64,000 nucleotides of DNA from Eragrostis nindensis. Lineage: Eukaryota > Streptophyta > Magnoliopsida > Poales > Poaceae. The stretch covers positions 930,001-994,000 of the forward strand of contig JAAXCT010000039.1 in NCBI GenBank assembly GCA_012490785.1. The letters run 5' to 3'. The first letter of the stretch is position 1; each line of letters begins with the position of its first letter. Shown piece after piece: positions 55,551 through 64,000 of the stretch. The notes under the pieces were generated by a model. The model was given only the letters and a program-made list of their open reading frames with translations, searched no databases and had not been told where the DNA came from. A program made the position numbers and the translations under genes.

Positions 55551-57259
55551 TGAAAGGATCAAGGGCACCGAGAGGGGGGGGGTGAATCGGTGTGTCAACA
55601 ATTTCTCCCAAACGTACTTTAGGCGTGAAGCTAGCAAGACTAGATATGGTGATAACGAAAGCAAGCGATGCGCGCACACAATCTAGTCTATGCAACAAGC
55701 AACACCCTGGCAAGCAATTCTACCAAGTAGTAAAGCCTAACAAGCAATTCTACCAAGTAGTAAAGAGACAACCTATCATGCAATTCTACTAGCACATAAA
55801 AGTAAATGCGGAAGCGTAAATGCTAGTATGTAAAGGAGATTGAGATAGGAATGCTCATGATTTTTCCCGTGGTCTCGGAAGGGTGGCGCCTTCCCCTACT
55901 CCACGTTGGGTCACTCCCGCCGGAGTCTCGACCCGTCCCTCCGCTCGATGGCGATCCTCCTAGAGCACACTTCACCCTCCGAGTGAAGTTGCGGGCACGT
56001 CCCGCCGGGCTCGATCCCGGGTACTCTTCCGGAGGTAAGGCTCCGCACGTGATGCGTGCCAAAGGGCGCTCCACTAGTGATGCTTCTTTCGCACGGGAAG
56101 CTCCAAGACCGTGTACAAACTTGTGTTAGCTTCCACAATCTCCTTGGACAGCTCAACACCAACGCCTAACCGGTCTAGGCCTCGCCATAGACCAAGAGTA
56201 ACACACCGAAGTGACTCTCTCAAGCTCACACTAGCCTAGAGATCAAGTGGATGCAATTGCTACTCTCTCAAGCACTAGGATCACTCCAAATCCTTCACAA
56301 GTGCTTCTCTCTCTTGCTCTTGGCTCCCTCTGAGTTTCCTGCACTCCAACAATGGCCAAGAGACCCCTCAAGGGGCGGGCAACCAACTATATATAGGCTA
56401 CCAACCCAAAACTAGCCGTTGCCCAAAAGTGCCCTGCGAAACTAGAGACCGTACAATAGGACCGTACTGTCCGGTCTCTCCAGACCGTACTGTCCGGTCT
56501 CTATTTCCAGGCGCATCTCCATCTTCTTCTTCATCTCCAATGAAGACCGTACTGTCCGGTCCCTAGGACCGTACCATCCGGTCGATTGTCCGGTCTTCAT
56601 TTCTTCCACTTCCAGAAACTTTCAACTTCTCTGTCTGGAAATCTTCTGATGACCGTACTGTCCGGTCCTCATGACCGTACCATACGGTCCATTGTCCGGT
56701 CTTCATTTTCTCAGCATCCCGAGACTTCACTTCTCTGTCTGGATCTTCAATGAAGACCGTACCATACGGTCCCTAGGACCGTACTGTCCGGTCTCTACCG
56801 GATAAGCTGAAACTTGATCCACTCTTGATCCTTGCTTCCAACTTCTTCATTCTTGGTTCCTCTTCTTCTCTTCAGCCACCCTAGCCTCAAGAGACTCACA
56901 ATGCATCCATTTGATCTCTAACCTAGTGGTGCTCTAAGAGAACCAATTCGATCCCTCTTGATAGTCCGGTTTTTCCTATGGACTCAAGCTATCATCTAAC
57001 CAAGCAACACTCGCTTGGATCTAGCATGTCCTTAGCCTTGATCCATTTCTTCTCCGCGACTTCATCAAGTTCTCGATCCGAATTGTCGAGGCAACCAATC
57101 ACCAAGTCGTCGATAGATAGAGTATGTGAGACGACGCTTCATTGACATGACCATTTGAATATCCTACATGGAAATGTTAGTCACATCAATATGGTCACCC
57201 AATCACCAAAACATTCATACCTTTGGGGTTTCCGAACTCCAATGGTCATGAAGCTTACA
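55551..57259 (-). repeat. 3' LTR of the Sirevirus-like element (1709 bp)
   Basis: Plus-strand ends TGAAAGGATCAAGG ... GAAGCTTACA, that is TG...CA. It contains the GACCGTAC..GTCCGGTC palindrome array (56440-56800) and a perfect direct repeat CAAGCAATTCTACCAAGTAG at about 55710-55760. The boundary is set by the reading-frame break in the Tat-type element and by the PPT. Confidence 0.82.
56445..56800. repeat. Palindrome array GACCGTAC-x-GTCCGGTC in the LTR
   Basis: At least nine half-palindromic units such as GACCGTACTGTCCGGTC and GACCGTACCATACGGTC, often paired back to back (CCGGTCCCTAGGACCG) and separated by unrelated words. GACCGTA/TACGGTC arms can form hairpins or be protein-binding sites. 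Confidence 0.9.
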
Positions 57260-57272
57260 ATCTCCCCTTTTT
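57260..57272 (-). other. Polypurine tract of the Sirevirus-like element
   Basis: Minus strand AAAAAGGGGAGAT directly before the LTR terminus TGTAAGC. Confidence 0.8.
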
Positions 57273-57768
57273 GGTGATTGGTGACAACACATATCATAAG
57301 ATAGAGAATGTAAAGCGCAAGAGTGATTGATAAGATAGGATATGAAATGAAGAACAAGTAAAACGGAGAACTAGGTAGTCATAGCTCAAAAGGTATCACC
57401 TGCAAAAAAGAGTTAGAGCACATGGGTGATATATATGGAATAAAAACATGAGCTATGACCACAACTCTGTGATGATGAGTATAAGATATTCCTGCAAAAG
57501 CAAGTGAGTGCACATATCATCACAGAAAGAGGAAACCTGGCAAGATAGATATAAATAGGCGCATCCAGGTGAACATACACAAACTCAGAGCAATATATCA
57601 GAGCAATATATTAGAGACAGAGCAAAATGCAAGATATATAGATAACGAGCAAGTGTATGTAAAAGAAACCAAGTGCATTCTTGATGAGCTAAACACAAGC
57701 AAAAGCAAATCAAGCTCAACAAGAACCACGAAGAACCAAAAAAGAATATACAATGAAGTACCAAACGA

Positions 57769-57870
57769 TCTCCCCCTGGACAAAAGCTGTCTCACACTCC
57801 CCTGAGCACAAGATCACTCCACTACTCCCCCTAGACCTATACAAGATCTCTATCTCTCTCCCCCTTTGGC
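57769..57870 (-). other. Repeated PPT-like motifs upstream of the 3' LTR
   Basis: Minus-strand words CAGGGGGAGATCG (57769), CTAGGGGGAGTAG (57824) and CCAAAGGGGGAGAGAG (57856), plus a weaker one near 57796, all resemble the true PPT. The third also shares flanking sequence with it (CACCAA). Multiple PPT copies are a described hallmark of Sireviruses. Confidence 0.75.
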
Positions 57871-57899
57871 ACCAATGACCAAAAAGAGAAGGGCGGAAA

Positions 57900-60359
57900 G
57901 AGAAAACTGCTGTCCTACGCATGGCGGCTGGAGGGGTGCAGTGGTAGTAGGCACTGAAAGCTCTGGAGCTGAAGAGGTGCCCTGCTGTGGTGCTGCTGTT
58001 CAGAAGAAGTGCCTGTGTACTCAAACTCTGAAGGTGGTGAAGGAGTCCTGGAGGGTGCTGTCTGCTGCTCTGGTGAAGTGAAGTGCCTGTAGCAAGAGCC
58101 TCACGTAACTCCTCACGAGTGTAGCCAAAGTCAGTGAGATCTGCTGAGGGCTCAACAACTCGAGGCGGAGTAGGTGTCCTGGGAGAGTCTGTCTCTCCAA
58201 TGCTGCTTGTCTCAGCTTGTAGTGTAGTCACAACCTCTGCCTGTGAGGCTGTAAGAACTGAGTCTGTCTGCACGAGGTGGTCTGTGCTACTGTGTCGAAG
58301 TCAAGTGTACGAGCTGGCAGTGGTGACACAAAGAAGGGACTCGTCAACTGTATCGGTGGTGAGAAGAGAAGCTCGAGATGTAGTAGCAAGAAGAGCTGAC
58401 GGAGTCATGGAGAGGCCTGGTGAAGAGAAGTACTGCTGTGAAGGTCCTGCCTCTCCAGTCAAACCAGCGAACGTGGACGTCGACGGCCCCACCGTAGGTG
58501 CACCAGCAGGTGAGATGGGAGCGTGAGTAAGGTGCTGAAGTAGTCCCTGGCTGGAAGACTGCCCCTGTGTCTGAGCAAACTGCTGCTGCTGTAGCTGCTG
58601 TGAAAACGAACTGTGTTGGTGGCAGCACACCTGGAAAGTGATAGGCGGGAAAGACGGGAGTCCTGGCAATGCCTGTCCAAAAAGACGAAGAGTCTGAGCG
58701 ATCGCCTCGAAACCAGTGAAAAGCGACGACAAGCCAGAGGCCATCTCCCTCTGAGTGTGTACAACACTGTCTAACATCTGTCGATCCCTCTCCCTATCCT
58801 CTCGCTGACTCTGGATCTCTCTGCGAAGGGCTGCTAGCTCTGCATGTAGTAGATTTGTCTGAGCTGGAGCTGTAGCAGACGCTGAAGGTCCTGCCTCTAG
58901 AGTCCGGAGTCACGTCCTCAGGAATGGACTCCATATGGCTACCAGTCTGTATATGCAGCTCTGTCTCGGTAGCCGTGCACCTGGCCCCTGTGAAGAACTC
59001 CCCTGTGAAGCTGACTCCCGGGCAGCAACCCGTCTGTCGGAGGCAGGTAGGGGTGTGTACGCTGTGGTCACCTGGGCAGCTCGTCATAGTCCTCCTGAGA
59101 CAACAACTGTAGCCTCCTCAGAATGTAGCAGATCAGAGGTGCAAAGGCTAAGTGTCTGGCAGCTATGCTCTCAGCAATAACATCCTCTATCTGGCACAGT
59201 ATCAGATCAACTAAATCAAAGCCTCGTGCCTCAGCATCAACATCACAACCCACTGAGTAAGAATGAGAGAACTGATCTCTGTATCCACTCCTGGGAACTA
59301 TCGTCCTGCTCAGTATACTCCTGAGAACTCTGCCCTCATGTGTAAGTCTGGGTGAGCTCGGCTGAAGTTCTCCGGGTGAGGTGGAGGAAAGCAATGCTCA
59401 TATCAACATCTGAAGGTAAGTGTCCCCCAAGAGGTCTGCGGGGGAGGCTCCATCCCTGGGTGAGCAAGCGGGAACACTCTGGTCTCGTGCTGGATGGTCT
59501 CAAGGGCACTAACAAGGTCCTCCCTCGTAACTCTGGGGCTGTCCTCTGAGCATGAACCATATAGCTGAGCGGTCTCTGGCGCTATCCACAACGAGGCATA
59601 GAAGTCCATCACGATATCTGTATCCCATCGCATCGCTGTGGTGATGATCTCCTGGAGGCCCGGGATATAAGACAGGTGCGTGTGTGAAATCCGTCCCGGC
59701 ACCTCTGCTGGCAGCCTGTATGCTGCAGTGCTGGTGAGTGACAAAGAGCTTGTCAGGTCCATCTGTCCGCAGTCTACTCCTCAAACCAGCTGCTATCCTC
59801 TGCTGAAGAAGTGTCCAGAAACGACCTCCTGCCTGTGGGTCTCTCCTGGCAGGTACCCAAGTCTCCTCAGCAACTCTCCTGAACTTCTTGAGGACGGGGC
59901 CTGGCAGCCTGAGTGCGTCCTCAGCAAGCACATCCCTGAGAGTAGCAGTCCTGTCAAGAGCACAGAACTTGACTGCCATCCTCTGTCTGTCAGACTCTGT
60001 GACCTCGGCATCTGAGTGCGAACTCTCCTCTGCCTCTGAACCTGGCTGCTCCTGCGCGGTCCTCGACGTACCAACCTCGCGGGTGGACGGAGTCCGCTGC
60101 ACTGCACAGTCCGCTGCTGTGCTCTAGCCCTGGAAGACCTCCTCGGAGTCTCCCCCTGTCCTCCAGCAGGTATGTCCCTGATCCTGAGGTCAGTGGCCCT
60201 GCTAGCTGGTAGGTCAACCTCTGCTGCCCTGAGAATCCGGTCCAACTCTGGATCACCAGTCCTCTGCTTCTTCTTCTTGGGCTGCTCGACAAGCTTGGCC
60301 TTGCCCCTGTCACGATCTCCTCTGCCCCTGCCTCTGCCTCTGCCAGAACCTCCTGCCAT
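57900..60359 (-). pseudogene. Envelope-position ORF (plant putative transposon-protein domain), frameshifted
   Basis: Begins MAGGSGRGRGRGRGDRD with a basic KPKKKKQR-like segment at 60359. After frame changes it reads MAVKFCALDRTATLRDVLAE, then ISHTHLSYIPGLQEIITTAM and DIVMDFYASLWIAPET (about 59640), then RSILSRTIVPRSGYRDQFSH and DLVDLILCQIEDVI (about 59190-59310). A Gln/Ser-rich tail lies around 58300-58780. The FYASL/NRIL-type pieces resemble the conserved domain found in late ORFs of large grass copia/gypsy elements. The name envelope-like reflects position only. I see no clear transmembrane segment. Several frameshifts and stops make it non-functional. Confidence 0.6.
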
Positions 60360-62473
60360 AACTGCTGACTAGGCTGCAGACAAGATAGGGCGAGTGAGCT
60401 TGGCTCACCAACCCGTCCACTGACGGCTGACTGCCAAAGATAGGACTAAGGGCTTGGCCCTCAATCCGTCCACTGTCTCTGCTCTGCTGTCAACTGCCCA
60501 CTGCCTGCTGACAACTGCCACTGCACGATAGGAATAGACAGGGTATATGAGTATAGAATAACCTACTATAATCTATAAGCAAGAGTCGTAGGTAAGCGCA
60601 TGAATCTATATGAAGTCCTAGCGCAGAGGTAAAGGACACAATGCCGGCAAAACGCAATGGGGAACTACGGGCATTGTCGATTATCGGTGGAGATCAACTA
60701 GTGTCATACTAGATATGCAACATCGAAATACGACACTAATTGAGGAAATGCTAGTGTCGAGCTAAGTGTATGGTATGGAAACGGAAATCGACACAAAGCG
60801 ACCAATTACCAAAATATCGTAGGATAAGAGATGACATGCGACCTCTACGACATATGGTATCCTAAATTGCGAAACAAAATGAAGCAGTATATATTAGTTC
60901 GCAATAAAGGAGCAATTTTGATCGAATTTTCTAGGGATTTTCAACGATGAAGGAAAGAACGGCTCAAACCCTAGATAGGAATTAGAATCGGATCGGCTAC
61001 TGTGCAAATGAAAACGCCGAGAGTACCCAGTGGCTCACGGAGCAATGAAATCGTGGACGATCGTCGGTGAGGGCGGCGGTCCGGTGAAGTGAAGTGATGT
61101 GAGGAGCAATCGCACGCGAGGGGAAGCGAGCAGCAGCTCGTGAACGCGTTGCGTGGTGGAGCTCCTCCTCGTGGTGCTTGTCGACGGCGAGGTCGACGGC
61201 TCCTGCTCCGGCGACGCTCGGCGCACGGGCAGGCGAAGCGGCGGCATAACGGGCGCGCGCGCGCGGGGGAACGGCGAGGCGGGGAGTGGGAGGCGGCGAA
61301 CGGCGGCGGTGGATTTGGAGGAAGATGCACAGTAAAGCGGAACCGGCCGTTAGGATTAGGGTAAGTTCAAAACGACGGCCACGATTGATCGGGATAGGAA
61401 TCAACGGATTGGATTGAAAAGATCTCCCGATGAAGTTAACCAGACCGTATGGTACGGTCATGGGGATCGTATTGTACGGTCTCCTTTGGAACCCTGACAG
61501 TTAATCTATAGAGACCGCATTGTACGGTCTAGAGGACCGCATTGTCCGGTCTCCTTTCTGCCTCAGGTTTCGAAGGATTTCGTGCAAAAGCACACCGTAT
61601 TGTAGGTCCCTTTGACCGTATTGTACGGTCTAGTCCAGAATTGCTGATTTTCAAGGAATTTCCTTCTAAGTCCAAGTTTCTCACTCAAAAGCCAAATAAA
61701 CACCAAACATGGACTGGAAGGGGAACTCTCAAACACTCCTTTTGAAAATAAACCAATATAGGTTGCGCATAGGCTTATAGTAATTTTTCAAATGGCAAAT
61801 AAGATGCAACCAATAAGAACCAAATGCGATAAAAACAAAGGAGGGGTATGTATGAGTCCTTTGCCTATGATCCGTGCAAGTAGATTTAACCTTGAGGATC
61901 ATTTAGCAAGACTCAATGGGCATGAAGCGCAATTTCTTTCTTTAGTCACACTTCTATGAGATGTGAGATCATATTGCGAATGAAGCACTTCCTCATAGTG
62001 TGACAACTCCTTTGTGATTTCCTATATGCAATGCATGAGACAAGCATATCATACAAATGCAAGAGAAAGTAAACATGCCATGTGATATGCAAGCAAAGTT
62101 AAGACAACGCATAAAGGAAACCTACTCAAGGTCAAGTTTGAGCCTCTCTCAAGCTTACTCACTATGAGCCAAACCTTGCCTTGAGTCCATCGGTCCACCA
62201 ACTCAAGCATCCCCATGCTCATAGCTATCTTGAGAAAGTTAGACCTTGAACTAATTTTTATGTTCTTTTCTTTTTAGTTATAACATATGCATGAATGCAA
62301 ACATACTAGTTCACAAAGGAGCACCTAGCTACCATGCAAGCAAAAGCAAGAAAAGAAACTACTATGATACAAGTTACCTCCTTGAAGAGTAGATATGTCG
62401 ATGAAGCACTCGAAGCTTGTGGTGGACGTTCATGAGTTGTCGTTGCGGCGCACGGTCCACCACCATCACCCTT
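60360..62473. other. Non-coding interior of the Sirevirus-like element (pol missing)
   Basis: No Ty1/copia pol motif is seen (no protease DSGC, no integrase DDE context, no RT YVDD). A GC-rich block at about 61060-61330 has overlapping frames without a domain and resembles a captured gene 5' end. The palindrome units of the LTR recur at 61440-61640. Confidence 0.65.
61440..61640. repeat. Internal palindrome array related to the LTR array
   Basis: GACCGTATGGTACGGTC, CGTATTGTACGGTC, GACCGCATTGTACGGTC, GACCGCATTGTCCGGTC and GACCGTATTGTACGGTC occur within 200 bp. They use the same arms as the LTR units but with a different centre (CATTGT/TATTGT in place of TACTGT). Confidence 0.85.
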
Positions 62474-64000
62474 CTAGGTCTTGGTCTTGGGAGCCCACTC
62501 GCACTTGGTTGGCCTCTCAAGGTCAACTATGCATTTGGGCACCCAAATCTTCCTCATCATCCTCCTCTTGTCGGGTGATCCAAGAGCCTTTGCCTTCACC
62601 TTGCCTTTCTTGTCCCTAAAGAGCTTGTAGTGTGATTTCCATGGAACAAGTTAGCGTTAGGCAAAACTTGGAACTTTCTCACCTTGGGACAATTCTTGCT
62701 AGTGTGGCCGTCTCGGCAACACTTCTCACAATAGTAGTCGTCCGCCATGAGGGGAACTACCCAAGGTGGAATGTCCTCGTCCTTGCCGATGAGGTTGATG
62801 GCGGCGGGGTAGGAGCCGAGTCCCTGTGCCCGGGGTTGTTCACAAGGTTCCGACCAAGTATCTCCTTATGAATGGTCCTTCCCCTTGTGAGCCTCTCGAA
62901 GCCGTCCATCACCGAAGCTCTCTCCTCCTTGAGTTGATGATATTCCTTCAAGATTTTCTCATCAAGAGAGATGCTCTCAAGAGAGGGAGTTAGTCCATCA
63001 CAAGTAATATAAGAAGAATCGGAAATAGATGAACTAGAAGAAGAAGTGTTACACTTTTCGAGGAGGGATTGATGTTCTTCCTCAAGAACCTTGAACTTGC
63101 CGTTGAGCCTCATGTGTTCAACCTTGAGCTTGTCGTAGCTTTCATCCAAGGTCATGAGCGAAGTGGAAAGGTGCTTGATCTCATCCTCTAGTAACTTGGA
63201 CTTCTCCTTGAGCTTCATGTGATCTTCCTCAAGCTTGTCATAGTCCTCATCAAGAGCCTTGTGAGAGATGGATAAGTCCCTAAGTTCACCCTCAAGTTGA
63301 CGAACTCGGAAGGCGGCCACTTCATGTTCCTTCTCCAACCGAGCAATGGTCTTGTCCTTCTTCATGATCATCTTGCCGGTTAGGAGAATGCTATCCAAGA
63401 GTTCCTCATATGTGGGCTTATCCTCCTCACCAAACTCTTCATCGGACTCGCTCTTCTCATCTTCACTACTATCATCATCTTTGGCCATCAAGCAAGTCGG
63501 TGGTGGAGGTAGAGTCTCGGAGATGTTGGTGAGAGCTATGCCGGCCATCTTCTTTCCCTTGGAGGATGAGTCATCACTTTCTTCTTCATCACTATCATCA
63601 TCCGAAACCCACTCTCCAACATAGAGTCCCTTGCGAGATGATCTTCTCTTGTCTAAGCCTCTAGAGCTTTCCTTCTTGACAAACCTCTTCCTTGCCTTGT
63701 ACTTGCTTCTAGGGTCTTCTTCTTCATCATCGCTTGACTCTTGAGTCTTCTTCTTGCTCTTCTTGATTGGCTTCGGACATTCCTTGGCAAAGTGACCCTT
63801 CTCCCCACAATTGTAGCACTCGGCATCTTTCTTGTTGATGAATCTTCTCTTGAAGAAGTTGCTTCTCTTCATGAGGAGTGCTAGATCATTGGGATGAAGT
63901 TGCAACAAGTCTTCAACATCTTCTTCGAGCTCTTCATCACTTGAATCTTGAGTCACCACCTTCTTCATCTTCTTGCTTGACCCCTCGGATGCAAAAGCAA
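62474..64000 (-). pseudogene. Sirevirus-type Gag, C-terminal part, frameshifted and incomplete
   Basis: The open frame from the window edge to 62757 contains the zinc knuckle CYNCGEKGHFAKEC (about 63790-63830). Then come a Lys/Ser/acidic region and a long coiled coil (LEKEHEVAAFRVRQLEGEL, YDKLEEDHMKLKEKSKLLED and related repeats), ending in a Pro/Ser tail. After a frameshift near 62757 the sequence continues with a second knuckle (YYCEKCCRDGHTSKNCPKV) and ends WAPKTKT at a TAG (62474-62476). In Sireviruses gag and pol follow one another, but here no pol follows. Confidence 0.82.

Larger units (their letters stand above)
55551..64000 (-). mobile_element. Sirevirus-like Ty1/copia element lacking pol, minus strand, incomplete
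   Basis: On the minus strand: gag (from beyond 64000 to 62474), a long non-coding part, an ORF remnant in envelope position (60359 to about 57716), repeated PPT words, the PPT, and the 3' LTR (55551-57259). A Ty1/copia pol (protease, integrase, RT, RNase H) is not found between gag and the late ORF. The gag type and PPT repetition match Sireviruses (Maximus group). The 5' LTR lies outside the window. Confidence 0.82.

Noticed and set aside
61440..61640. Possible operator or attachment-site cluster
   Set aside because: The palindromes match the retroelement LTR array, so a transposon origin explains them better.

Overview
The window reads as nuclear DNA of a grass (Poaceae). A panicoid species is my inference, not proven. 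The evidence is intron-containing plant genes (a pfkB sugar kinase, an NPF/PTR transporter, a mitochondrial GrpE co-chaperone, an EAR-motif plant protein and a short NLR). They sit among many MITEs of grass type and a large nest of LTR retrotransposons. There are no bacterial operons, CRISPR arrays or recognisable bona fide tRNA/rRNA genes.

Region 1 (1-37 kb) is gene-bearing. A single-exon NB-ARC protein without LRRs lies at 1859-3271 (-). An 11-exon pfkB carbohydrate kinase lies at 7804-10995 (+) and has one GC-AG intron. A 5-exon NPF transporter lies at 12676-16590 (-). A 3-exon plant-specific protein with an LNLNLGL motif lies at 21466-23911 (+). A 5-exon mitochondrial GrpE lies at 24842-27923 (-). 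Between and inside the genes are SINE-like tRNA-derived sequence, LINE remnants, Tourist-, Stowaway- and foldback-type MITEs, a Mutator-like element with a clear 9-bp target duplication around a GC-rich insert, and a CACTA remnant. From about 32 to 37.3 kb I recognise no protein gene, only a GC-rich, promoter-like block near 36.5-36.9 kb.

Region 2 (37.4 kb to the end) is a nest of four LTR retrotransposons. A chromodomain-bearing Ty3/gypsy element (minus strand, LTR about 2.4 kb) has its second LTR cut at 45047 by a Tat-type Ty3/gypsy element (plus strand). The Tat element is interrupted inside pol by an LTR element of 5.9 kb without coding capacity (48759-54624, 5-bp duplication GGAGG). It is interrupted again at 55551 by a Sirevirus-like Ty1/copia element (minus strand) that runs off the window. 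The Sirevirus-like copy keeps gag and an envelope-position ORF remnant but has no recognisable pol between them.

The host genes are independent single-copy-type genes and do not form a pathway. The clearest unusual structures are the nest itself, the non-coding LTR element with five internal copies of its own polypurine-tract sequence, the pol-less Sirevirus-like element with palindrome arrays in both LTR and interior, and the Mutator-like element.
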